From NCBI GenBank assembly GCA_031363085.1, contig JANLTU010000168.1:1-20273 (forward strand): a stretch of 20,273 bases of DNA. Reading direction: 5' to 3'. Below are positions 12,422-20,273 of the stretch, in pieces (position 1 is the first letter of the stretch; each line of letters begins with the position of its first letter). This DNA comes from UBA6921 sp031363085. GTDB lineage: Bacteria; Pseudomonadota; Gammaproteobacteria; SG8-11. Under the pieces are notes generated by a model that worked only from the letters and a program-made list of their open reading frames with translations, was not told the DNA's origin and made no database searches. Made by a program: the position numbers and the translations under genes.

Positions 12422-14211
12422 CCCGTCTGAACGATTTGGCACAACTCGAATGGCGCAATCTGTGGTGGTTGCTGCTGGCATTACAGCCGCTAGCGTTTGC
12501 GGCGCTCGCCAAATTCAAACGCGTGCAACTGCTGAATTATGCCGATCACTCTCTGCGACCGTGGGCCATCAACGTGGCGACGCGCCCGCCCAGGCAATGT
12601 TGGGCGTTAGTGTTGACATATATTGCGTGGCTTGCGCTGGCCTGCGCCGCCGCCGGACCACGGTTGCCGCTGACGTCGAATGCGCCCGACAGTGCGGTGG
12701 CGAACACGCACGATATTGACATTATGCTGGTGCTGGACGTTTCTGCCTCCATGCTGGCGACGGATATTTCACCGCAGCGCTTGCAGCGAGCGAAACTTGA
12801 GATCGCCGATATTCTGCGTCGCTTGCACGGCGAACACATCGGGCTGATCGCGTTCGCGGGCACTGCGGGTTTGCTTGCGCCGTTGACGCACGATTATGCC
12901 GCGTTCGCGCATTATCTCGCGCTTGCCGAGCCCGGCTTATTTGTGCTGCCGGGTTCCAATCTGGCTGCCGCGCTGGAGCTGGCTTATCAACAGTTAACGC
13001 CACGCGCGGCGAAAGCCGGCGCAGTCTTCCTGGTCACCGACGGCGAAGCCGATGCGTTGACGGGCGCACGCGGAGTTGCGGTAAGCCAGGCGGTTGAAAA
13101 ACTCAAGGCGCAAGGCGTGACATTATATATTCTGGTTGCTGCGAGTCGCGCCGGCGAGCCGGTGACGAGTGCTGAAGCGCGCGTGACCCGCATCAGCCGC
13201 CCGGATGACGGCGCACTGCGTCAACTTGCAGAGTCGACCGGCGGCAGCGTGGAATTTGCCCGCGACGGCGACGCAGATGGGCAGGCATTGTACGAACAGG
13301 GCTTGCTCACGCTCCCCGGCGCGCTGCCTGAGCGCAGCAATGTACACGCGTGGCTGGAGTTGTACCCGTATTGTCTGATCCTGGCCCTTTTGCTCTTGGT
13401 TTTGCCGCCGGAAGCCGGTCGCTGGATGCAACGCGCACCCTCTGCCTTGTTGCTGCCGTGTATTGCCATGGTGTGGTTGGGAAGTTGCGCGGCCCCGGCG
13501 CAGGCGGCAAGTTTCGCTGAAGCCTACGCGGCGTATCGCGACAAAAACTATTCGCTCGCGCAACTGCTCTACCACGCACAGCACGGCTACGACGCGCGCC
13601 TCGGCGAAGGTGCCGCCGCCTATCGGCGTCAGCGTTACCCTGAAGCCGTTGAACAATTTACCGCCGCATTGCTCAATGCGCGCGACGACAGTCAGCGCGC
13701 CGACGCGCTGTTTAATCTGGGCAACAGCTATTTTCAAGTTAAAAATTATTCGGCGGCGGTCGATGCCTACGTGGGTACGCTGGAATTACGCGCTGACGAT
13801 TTCAATGCGAGTGCTAATCTGGCGCACGCGTCCGCTCGCTTGGAGAAAACATCAAAACCCAGTGCTCAGTCGACCGGGATTCCGCTGCCACGTAGTCAAC
13901 AGATTTTGGGAGTTACCGCAGAGGAAACCAGCAACAAGCCGCCGGTCGACTTCGATACCACGCGCGAACACATGGATCCGGTGCCGGTGCACGACCCGGC
14001 CGCGAGCGATGCTGCACGCGCCACCGCCACCGCGACGCCGGACGCAGGCACGGCAGGAGGCTATCGACCGCTCGACGCGGAGCGCGACTACCGCGCGGCC
14101 TTGAAGAAACTTGAATTGGTCAACGATCAACCTGAGCGGTTGTTGAAGGAGTTGATCAAGCTCGATGCGCCGCGCATCGCTACGCCGATGGAAAAGCTGC
14201 CGCCATGGTGA
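12418..14211 (+). CDS. batB: BatB-BatC fusion: VWA domain plus TPR repeats
   Basis: A 597-residue protein starting at GTG 12418, five bases after GGAGG and overlapping the batA stop (GTGA). An in-frame ATG at 12406 is possible but overlaps that ribosome-binding site. Helices lie at about 12-32 and 62-80. The VWA metal site is canonical (LVLDVSASM, Asp107-Ser109-Ser111), with LVTDGEADA near residue 205. A third helix follows (YCLILALLLLVLPP, about 320-334). From residue 337 a second export-signal-like stretch appears (MQRAPSALLLPCIAMVWLGS, then CAAPAQA). TPR repeats follow at about 365-478, including ALFNLGNSYFQVKNYSAAVD. The C-terminal 110 residues are low-complexity and proline/alanine-rich. 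This is BatB and BatC joined in one chain. Confidence 0.9.
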   Translation: MTRLNDLAQLEWRNLWWLLLALQPLAFAALAKFKRVQLLNYADHSLRPWAINVATRPPRQCWALVLTYIAWLALACAAAGPRLPLTSNAPDSAVANTHDIDIMLVLDVSASMLATDISPQRLQRAKLEIADILRRLHGEHIGLIAFAGTAGLLAPLTHDYAAFAHYLALAEPGLFVLPGSNLAAALELAYQQLTPRAAKAGAVFLVTDGEADALTGARGVAVSQAVEKLKAQGVTLYILVAASRAGEPVTSAEARVTRISRPDDGALRQLAESTGGSVEFARDGDADGQALYEQGLLTLPGALPERSNVHAWLELYPYCLILALLLLVLPPEAGRWMQRAPSALLLPCIAMVWLGSCAAPAQAASFAEAYAAYRDKNYSLAQLLYHAQHGYDARLGEGAAAYRRQRYPEAVEQFTAALLNARDDSQRADALFNLGNSYFQVKNYSAAVDAYVGTLELRADDFNASANLAHASARLEKTSKPSAQSTGIPLPRSQQILGVTAEETSNKPPVDFDTTREHMDPVPVHDPAASDAARATATATPDAGTAGGYRPLDAERDYRAALKKLELVNDQPERLLKELIKLDAPRIATPMEKLPPW

Positions 14212-15671
14212 GGGGTCTGTTGTTGTTAATGATGTTTGTGGCCGAAGCCACGCTGGCAGCGAACTCGCTTACGGTGCGCGTGGACAGAAACGCCGTCGTG
14301 CTCGGCGAATCGCTGCAACTGGAAATCACCGCTCAGGTTGCCGGGGCGACACCGCCGCTGGAAACGCTGTCGCTGGATGTGCTGCGCGCCAATTTTGAAA
14401 TTCAGGATCTCTCGCGCAACCTGCAGACCGGCATGCGTGATGGCCGGCTAACGACGACGCAGATCCTCACCGTCACCTTGTATCCGTTGCGCAGTGGTCG
14501 GCTTAAAATACCCAAGCTCAACATTTTGCAGGCAAGCAGCTTGGAGCTTGCAATTATGGTTCAGGACGCGGGTACCAGTATTCCGCGCGTGCTGCTGCGC
14601 GCCGGCATCGAACCGCGTTCACCGCACGCACGTGAAACCGTGTTGTTGTATCTGGATGTCTACGACAACGGCAGTTTGGTGTGGGCGCCCATCGAGGTAC
14701 CCACGGCGCCGGGTTTATATCTGCGTGCATTGGCGCAATCACGTCGTAACGACAGCATCGACGGCGCAACGTTTAACGTGCTGCGCTACGCGTGGGCGGC
14801 CACGCCATTACGCGACGGCGAACACACGTTGCAATTTCCGCTGTTACGCGCGCATAAATTCGGGGTGCGTCTGCGTTACGCGGCGCCCCCGTTAACGTTC
14901 ACCGCGCAAGCCGTGCCGGCGTATCTGCCGGTGCATGTGTCGGTGGGGCCGGCACCCGAACTACAGGTGGAAAACCTGCCGCTGGAAAATGTCGTGAACC
15001 GGCCCGAGAATTGGCGTTTGCGCGTAAGTGGAACCGGGTTGAGCGCGAACGGGCTGGCGCAGATGCTTGCCGCGACGCTGGGTGCTGCGCCGGGCATCCA
15101 ATTTTATCCGCTCGACATCGAAGCCGAAGACGCGACGCGCGCAACCGGCTTGGCGCAGACATTTCATGTAACGCTGCCGTTTCAGGCATTACAGCACGGA
15201 GAGCTTGAGCTGCCGGAGTTGGCCCTCCCGTATTTCGACCCGCAGCGCGAACGGCTCGCAAGCGTCGTGCTTGCAGGGCAGCGCATCACCGCCATCAGCC
15301 CGTGGCGGCAAAGGGTGTTGTGGGGCGGTGGCGTGGGTATCGCCCTGCTCGTGTTGGCATGGCCGGCGCGGCGCCTCGTGGTGGCGCTGCGTCGATACCG
15401 GCAGCGCGCGCGTGGACTGCGCCGCATCCAGCGCGCGCAAAATATTCACGCGCTCAAAACCGCGCTGCTGGAATTCGACGCCGTCGGCACGAGTACGTAT
15501 AAGCCACCCCCGACGCTGCGGCAGTGGTTGAGGCATGCCCGCATCCCTCAGCGCCTGGATGCGGAATTGTGCGCGTCGGTGTTCCGTCTGGAGCGTGGCT
15601 GTTACGCAAACCACAGTGGCGCAGATGATTTCTCGGACCTGCAACGCGCCCTGCTGTGGTCCCTCAAATAA
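14205..15671 (+). CDS. batD: BatD-like membrane protein
   Basis: A 488-residue protein starting at ATG 14205, seven bases inside the BatB/C gene. GTG at 14208 is an equally possible start. It opens with a signal peptide (MVRGLLLLMMFVAEATLA). The periplasmic part is a series of beta-rich domains with the family elements VDRNAVVLGESLQLEI and VTLYPLRSGRLKIPKL. A single transmembrane helix lies at about 372-385 (GVGIALLVLAWP). It is followed by a basic stretch and a cytoplasmic tail with LRQWLRHARIP. This is the standard BatD/oxygen-tolerance layout. As the last gene of the operon it should complete the membrane complex. No terminator is visible after it. Confidence 0.88.
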   Translation: MVRGLLLLMMFVAEATLAANSLTVRVDRNAVVLGESLQLEITAQVAGATPPLETLSLDVLRANFEIQDLSRNLQTGMRDGRLTTTQILTVTLYPLRSGRLKIPKLNILQASSLELAIMVQDAGTSIPRVLLRAGIEPRSPHARETVLLYLDVYDNGSLVWAPIEVPTAPGLYLRALAQSRRNDSIDGATFNVLRYAWAATPLRDGEHTLQFPLLRAHKFGVRLRYAAPPLTFTAQAVPAYLPVHVSVGPAPELQVENLPLENVVNRPENWRLRVSGTGLSANGLAQMLAATLGAAPGIQFYPLDIEAEDATRATGLAQTFHVTLPFQALQHGELELPELALPYFDPQRERLASVVLAGQRITAISPWRQRVLWGGGVGIALLVLAWPARRLVVALRRYRQRARGLRRIQRAQNIHALKTALLEFDAVGTSTYKPPPTLRQWLRHARIPQRLDAELCASVFRLERGCYANHSGADDFSDLQRALLWSLK

Positions 15672-15919
15672 GAAGTTAATCAGCAAGTTGGAGCAAGCCA
15701 CAGCCGCTGTCGAACCGCATGGCCAGGGTGCGGCCACGTGCGCCCGCAACCGGTGTCTAATCAAAAAGGACTAGTCCAAAGATGCGATTGTGCATAAGCA
15801 ATTTGTGATTCACATTGGACTCTTAACAAACTCAGCATCGCGACCGCCGCGTTGTGTATTCCAAAAAATAAGTGCGGTTGCGCAGGCGTTGGGTTATTGG
15901 CTGATTCTTGGGGGCTACC
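15672..15919. other. Non-coding gap between the Bat operon and the 805-residue protein gene
   Basis: These 248 bases contain no convincing gene and no Rho-independent terminator. The one ordered element is TGTGATTCACA (15804-15814), a perfect five-base inverted repeat around one T. The halves match the CRP half-site TGTGA but stand far too close together for a CRP site (one base instead of six). A promoter for the downstream gene is expected here, but none is clear. Confidence 0.4.
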
Positions 15920-18337
15920 ATGTTTCGCAAAAAAACTGTTCTGTGCTTCATTTTTTTATTCGTGGCTGTGACGCAACAGGCTTGGGCTGCGGGTTTTACG
16001 CACGATTCCCACAAGGTGTTCATAACGCCAGAGGGGGCGCTCTATGTGCAATTCCAAGATCGCCAGGTGCAAATTGCCGCCGCCGGGTTGACGTGCGCGG
16101 GGTTCCCGCTCCCGGTAGGTTGTACGCCCACTGATATTTCGAGTGCCAGACAGCAATTCGATGTGCTGAGCGCATCGCTAACAGGTGATTTTTTCCTTAT
16201 ACCTACACCTACAACAGGCGGGTTTACGTTATTAAACATGCCGTGCAACTTGGCGGGTGCGCGCACGGCAATGTGTGCAAATATGGTAAAAACGATATTG
16301 GGAAGGCTGGGCATCAGTACCGTATACACCCCTGCGCCTTACCGAACCGTAATCGGAGACGTCAATGGCGATGGCTATAACGATTTATTACTGTGGCCCA
16401 TGTATAGCGCGCCGGGCCAGGAGAGCTTCGTAGTATTGTCAACCGCAACGCCTTGGTCACAGCTCAGCCAAACGTTCACCGATGCTGTTTTTGGTGTTCC
16501 TTTATCCAAGGTACAGTCGGTTGATTTCACCGATGTTAACGCAGATGGCAAGGCGGATTTAATTGTCAAGCTCTATGGTAGTCGTAGTCGGTTGGTGGCT
16601 CTGGCGGGGGTCGATAGCAAGTATGTGAATAGCTCGATTTACATTCCCACCGATACGCCGCACCCCACCGAATACAACGATTGTTCCTTTGCCGCAAAAG
16701 CACCTGATCCGCTGCATCCATTGAATATCGCTTACGATAAAAACTGCACGACGGGTTTTATTCCGCCGCCACTGGTCGGGCGCGCCCAGGTCGTGACATT
16801 TCAGGGCAACAACAACCTCAGCTTGTGCCCAACGCTGCTCAACATTCAGCAGAATGCGGCTAACGTGGATCGGGCTTTACTGGCCATGGCGCAGCGCCTG
16901 CTGGATTTAGCCAAGACGATTACGAGTAACCCGGCAGTAAACTCCGCAATACTGGCGTTACAAAATACCTATCAAACCGCACAAGCGAAAACATTGTTAG
17001 CACTTGGCGCATATCAGGGCAAATTAGCTGACGTGGCCTTAGCGGAAGATAACCTTCGATTTGCACAAATGGATCTGGACACTTGTTTGCTGTTGGGAGG
17101 CGTTTGCGATGCAGCGTATCGCGCGGTTGATCTGCGTCAGCAGCAGTTGACCGCTGCGAAAAGCGCCGCGAATGCCGCTTTGGCCCAGTACATGATTGCC
17201 GACGATGCCGAACGCGCAGCTCGGTTGGCGCTTGCTCAATACCAAACCAACATCATTGCCAACGATCCCGAATATCTCAGATTACTGGCGGAGTACGAAG
17301 CAATTAAAAACGTCGATCTCAATCGCTATCGCGAATTGTCGGCCTTACCTGGCGCAACCGTAAGGATCGCTTACACGCTGGATCTGGTTCAGCAATTAGT
17401 GGGGTATCAGAATGCCAACCCGACTACGCCGTCCCGATGGGAATTCCTGCCGGTGAAGTCTTCGTTAATGTTAACCGGTATGGGAGCCGTGCCGGGTCTC
17501 GACGTGCCGTCGGTGTTATGGATGCAAAGTCCGAGCACCTATTTCGACTTTTCGATTTTTCCAAACGGTAGCGGCACCATTCCGCCGTTGGCGATCCCGG
17601 CAGGCCCTTATGCTCCGCTTAATTTGCCTAACAATGTCTATCTGGATATGGGGCTGAGCTTGTTGGCGGCCTGTCGATATGCACCTCAAGGCAGCTTGAG
17701 AACGACACCTATCAACTACAACGACGTTACGGCGTTAGTGCCCATAAACTTGCAGTATTCGTACGATGTAGAGGTGCAACGCGGCTATGTCGTGAAATAC
17801 AACTTATACAATCTGATTCAAAAATTACTGACCCAACCGCTGGCCGTTCAAATAGTAAACGCCCTGATCGACGGGCAAACGGCCAGCAACCTGGCGTCGA
17901 ATCTGGCGCGACATTCGCTGACCAACAAAGACCTTGCTTATCTGATCAGTTCGCGTGACGAGAGCGACTGGTTTTCGATCCGCTTTGATGCAAATTCGTC
18001 GGACTACAGTTACACATTGTCCGAACAAGAAGAAATTCGTATGGATGTGAAGGCCGATCTCATCCGCAAGGCGCTCAGCAAGATTGCTATCCCATTTCGT
18101 GGACAGACAATCTATCAAGCCTCGCTAGTCACTTATAACCCGACGCAGAGACCCGGCGTGCAGGACGCATGCTGGGCTCGCTATGGTAGTTTGTGCCGTT
18201 TAAATAATTATCAATTGAATCCTTCATTGGCCGCGCTGGAAAGTTTTCGTCTCGCAAACGACCAATGGCTGGTTGAAAAAGTAACCGGTTCGCGTTTGAT
18301 GGAGCGTAACGCGGGAAGCACATTTGTTGCTCAGTAG
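15920..18337 (+). CDS. Large exported protein with FG-GAP-like loops and a helical middle, family unknown
   Basis: An 805-residue protein. The start is ATG 15920 after a weak GGGGG. It opens with a signal peptide (MFRKKTVLCFIFLFVAVTQQ, then AWA). Residues of about 25-280 are beta-rich and contain two calcium-loop motifs of the FG-GAP/VCBS type: DVNGDGYND at 147 and DVNADGKAD at 205, each followed by hydrophobic strands (LLLW, LIVKL). Residues of about 305-470 are rich in alanine, leucine and glutamine and should form long helices or a coiled coil. Residues 480-805 are mixed and match nothing I know. Cysteines are spread throughout, fitting oxidising conditions outside the cytoplasm. It is monocistronic, with a terminator behind it. 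Function is unknown; adhesion or surface structure is only a guess. Confidence 0.8.
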   Translation: MFRKKTVLCFIFLFVAVTQQAWAAGFTHDSHKVFITPEGALYVQFQDRQVQIAAAGLTCAGFPLPVGCTPTDISSARQQFDVLSASLTGDFFLIPTPTTGGFTLLNMPCNLAGARTAMCANMVKTILGRLGISTVYTPAPYRTVIGDVNGDGYNDLLLWPMYSAPGQESFVVLSTATPWSQLSQTFTDAVFGVPLSKVQSVDFTDVNADGKADLIVKLYGSRSRLVALAGVDSKYVNSSIYIPTDTPHPTEYNDCSFAAKAPDPLHPLNIAYDKNCTTGFIPPPLVGRAQVVTFQGNNNLSLCPTLLNIQQNAANVDRALLAMAQRLLDLAKTITSNPAVNSAILALQNTYQTAQAKTLLALGAYQGKLADVALAEDNLRFAQMDLDTCLLLGGVCDAAYRAVDLRQQQLTAAKSAANAALAQYMIADDAERAARLALAQYQTNIIANDPEYLRLLAEYEAIKNVDLNRYRELSALPGATVRIAYTLDLVQQLVGYQNANPTTPSRWEFLPVKSSLMLTGMGAVPGLDVPSVLWMQSPSTYFDFSIFPNGSGTIPPLAIPAGPYAPLNLPNNVYLDMGLSLLAACRYAPQGSLRTTPINYNDVTALVPINLQYSYDVEVQRGYVVKYNLYNLIQKLLTQPLAVQIVNALIDGQTASNLASNLARHSLTNKDLAYLISSRDESDWFSIRFDANSSDYSYTLSEQEEIRMDVKADLIRKALSKIAIPFRGQTIYQASLVTYNPTQRPGVQDACWARYGSLCRLNNYQLNPSLAALESFRLANDQWLVEKVTGSRLMERNAGSTFVAQ

Positions 18338-18399
18338 CGCATATGTCACATGGGCTGAGTAGCAGCGTGCATGTCGACGAAAATAGTTGATGGGCTGGT

Positions 18400-18429
18400 G
18401 CAGCGCTGCATGTAGCGCTGCGCTTTTTT
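18400..18429 (+). terminator. Rho-independent terminator of the 805-residue protein gene
   Basis: GCAGCGCT (18400-18407), loop GCATGT, AGCGCTGC (18414-18421), then GC and six T residues (18424-18429). It is a perfect eight-base stem, 62 bases after the stop codon and 44 bases before the next start codon. Confidence 0.88.
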
Positions 18430-18473
18430 AGCAGGTTTAGAAGGCTGTTTGAGTAAGAATAGGGAGTGGCATC

Positions 18474-20273
18474 ATGGAGTATTGCAACCGTCTGCGCGTT
18501 CCCGCATTTTTTTACAGCGTGCTGCGTTTTGTGCTCGTATTTTCGCTGTTGCAAACAACGGTGTCGGCGGCGGAATTCACCGTCAATTCCACGCGCGACG
18601 ATGTCGACGCGAACTTGGCGGACGGTTTCTGCGAGACCGCGATAGCCAACGAGTGCACCCTGCGCGCCGCGATCCAACAGGCCAATGCGCTGCCGGGTTT
18701 AGATACCGTGATGGTTCCGGCCGGCACCTACCTGCTGACGCGCGGTGGGCGCGGTGAAGACCGGGCAGCGGAAGGCGATCTGGATATTTTGGATGGCATC
18801 GTCATCCTCGGTCACTCAAGCGCCGACACCATTATCGCCGGGCAAAAAAATGATCGCATTTTTGATGTGTTCGGATCATTCGACGTCAAGCTTTCAGGTT
18901 TGTGGTTATTCAACGGCGACGCCAAGGGTGAGGTGGGGGGCGCGATCCGCTTGTCGACGCAAAAGCTGATCGGGAGCAATGATCCAAGAATTCCGAATTT
19001 TGAGCTCTATGAATCCACAATCCAAAACTGTGCCACCACGGGCGGCGGTGGGGCGATTAGCGCGTCTAATTACGGAAATATTCTGATCAGTGCAAGTGTA
19101 ATCACCAATAATTCCAGCGGTATAAACGGCGGTGCTATTTTTTCTTCGCGTTCAATGGGAACGCTTACGATCAACAACAAAAGCGAAATTACCAATAATC
19201 GTGCCGGACTTGGTGGCGGAATCTTTGCCGACGGCAATATCGAAATTCACGACGCCGTGATCGCCGGCAACGTTGCTCAATATTCAGGCGGGGGGATTTT
19301 CTCAAGTCAAGCTCTGCCCGTAAACGGTGTGTTGGTAGGTAATGAGCTGACGGTTACCAACAGTACGATTCGAGCCAACACCGCAAGTAGCGGTGACGGC
19401 GGTGGAATCTATGCGTATGGCGTCGCGAAAGATCACGTCACGATTTCAGACACTTGGGTTCTAGACAATCGTGCCGTGAACAGTGGCGGTGGCATCGCAT
19501 TAGGTTTAATCGGCGGCCTAGAACGTACAACACCCGGGGTCACGACGCTAAACCGGGTTGTTGTGAGCGGGAACAGCGCAGGGATGTTTGGCGGTGGTGT
19601 GGGGGCGAACGTCTTGACCTCCCTGGTAAACAGTACGGTGAGAAATAATTCTGCGGGAATCGCAGGCGGTGGATTACATCTTTCGAACCCCCTCGTGAGG
19701 ACCACGATAAAGAACTCGCTGATCGATGCGAATCGCGTGGTCAACAAAGGCTCGCTCACCAGTAATGACGCCGACGGCGGCGGGGTCTATGTCGGCAGCG
19801 GAAGCCTGGATTTCGTGAACGTGACCATCAGCAATAACCGGGTGGAAACCACGGCAGGTGGGAGCGCCCGAGGCGGCGGATTGTCTTCGCAGCCAAATGT
19901 AGGTGCGGGCGCGGTTGCCACGCTTACCAATTCGACGCTTGCCTATAACACCAGCGCAGCAGGGGGCGGAAATATCGATGCGCTTGCGAGCGTAGAGCTC
20001 ACCAATTCGATCATTGCAGGCGCGGCAGGAACGAATAACTGCAACGCTATCGGCAAAGTCATCAGCACGGGCTACAACATCGACAGCACCTGCAAGCTGG
20101 CGTCGATCGGGGATATGAGTAACGTCGACCCCGGGCTTGACATTTTGGCGGCGAATGGCGGAGCGACCAATACCTTTGCCCTTAAATTTGGCAGCAAGGC
20201 GATCAACGCCGGCAACAACGCGGTTTGCCCGCAGGTTGACCAGCGCTTGTTTTATCGTGCGGACAGCCGCTGT
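18474..20273 (+). CDS. CSLREA-domain beta-helix surface protein (3' end outside the window)
   Basis: The frame is open for 600 codons from ATG 18474 (behind GGGAG) to the right edge, so the C-terminus is missing. A signal peptide ends near residue 33 (FVLVFSLLQTTVSAA). Then comes the CSLREA N-terminal domain: FTVNSTRDDVDAN, with the hallmark cysteine element as ECTLRAAIQQAN in place of the usual CSLREAI. Residues of about 75-560 are a right-handed parallel beta-helix, with recurring NN(S/R)A and GGGI/GGGV turns and N-T/S-x-I strands. The last visible part (AINAGNNAVCPQVDQR) looks like the choice-of-anchor Q region that normally closes such proteins. These proteins are exported and probably displayed on the surface. 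A substrate or ligand cannot be inferred. Confidence 0.85.
   Translation, partial: MEYCNRLRVPAFFYSVLRFVLVFSLLQTTVSAAEFTVNSTRDDVDANLADGFCETAIANECTLRAAIQQANALPGLDTVMVPAGTYLLTRGGRGEDRAAEGDLDILDGIVILGHSSADTIIAGQKNDRIFDVFGSFDVKLSGLWLFNGDAKGEVGGAIRLSTQKLIGSNDPRIPNFELYESTIQNCATTGGGGAISASNYGNILISASVITNNSSGINGGAIFSSRSMGTLTINNKSEITNNRAGLGGGIFADGNIEIHDAVIAGNVAQYSGGGIFSSQALPVNGVLVGNELTVTNSTIRANTASSGDGGGIYAYGVAKDHVTISDTWVLDNRAVNSGGGIALGLIGGLERTTPGVTTLNRVVVSGNSAGMFGGGVGANVLTSLVNSTVRNNSAGIAGGGLHLSNPLVRTTIKNSLIDANRVVNKGSLTSNDADGGGVYVGSGSLDFVNVTISNNRVETTAGGSARGGGLSSQPNVGAGAVATLTNSTLAYNTSAAGGGNIDALASVELTNSIIAGAAGTNNCNAIGKVISTGYNIDSTCKLASIGDMSNVDPGLDILAANGGATNTFALKFGSKAINAGNNAVCPQVDQRLFYRADSRC

Noticed and set aside
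13123..13737. Minus-strand open frame of about 200 codons opposite the BatB/C fusion.
   Set aside because: The plus strand encodes clear VWA and TPR domains. The antisense frame has no recognisable motif and no ribosome-binding site.
15804..15814. TGTGATTCACA as a CRP site.
   Set aside because: The half-sites match, but the spacer is one base where CRP needs six. It is kept only as a note in the gap description.

Overview
The window looks like a chromosomal stretch of a proteobacterium, most likely a gammaproteobacterium. This rests on Shine-Dalgarno sites, GTG and TTG starts, c-type cytochromes, a chrBA operon and a MoxR/Bat operon. The species cannot be named from the sequence. The middle is dense and GC-rich, with start-stop overlapping genes. 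The flanks (1-2700 and 15700-20273) and the small cytochrome gene at 8420 are visibly more AT-rich and look accessory.

Region 1 (1-2456, minus strand). The end of an IS5-family insertion sequence lies at the left edge; its transposase carries a nonsense codon at position 15. Next to it is a two-gene operon: an ABC/SMC-like AAA ATPase followed, with an 8-base overlap, by a PIN-domain nuclease. The architecture resembles ATPase-plus-nuclease anti-phage systems and is the best candidate here for an under-described system. Upstream are a 43-codon ORF and a truncated reading frame that opens inside a 17-base dispersed repeat.

Region 2 (2440-5631). A secreted 925-residue protein joins a YVTN-type beta-propeller to two cytochrome c peroxidase-like heme domains. 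It sits between two direct copies of the 17-base repeat. Upstream are a 10-bp-periodic GATAC array and a leader hairpin; downstream are a hairpin and a Rho-independent terminator.

Region 3 (5690-8872). A chromate-resistance operon: chrB (regulator) overlapping chrA (transporter), then a truncated rhodanese lacking its catalytic cysteine loop. An inverted repeat just before chrB is a likely ChrB operator. A small cytochrome c'-like gene follows under its own leader.

Region 4 (9080-15671). Six overlapping genes: moxR, a DUF58 protein, a DUF4381-like membrane protein, BatA-like VWA, a BatB-BatC fusion (VWA plus TPR) and BatD-like. Together they should form a MoxR-driven envelope chaperone or stress system at the inner membrane.

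Region 5 (15672-20273). An unrecognised 805-residue exported protein with two FG-GAP-like calcium loops and a long helical middle, a strong terminator, then a CSLREA-domain, glycine-rich beta-helix surface protein that runs off the right edge.

No tRNA, rRNA or CRISPR array was seen.
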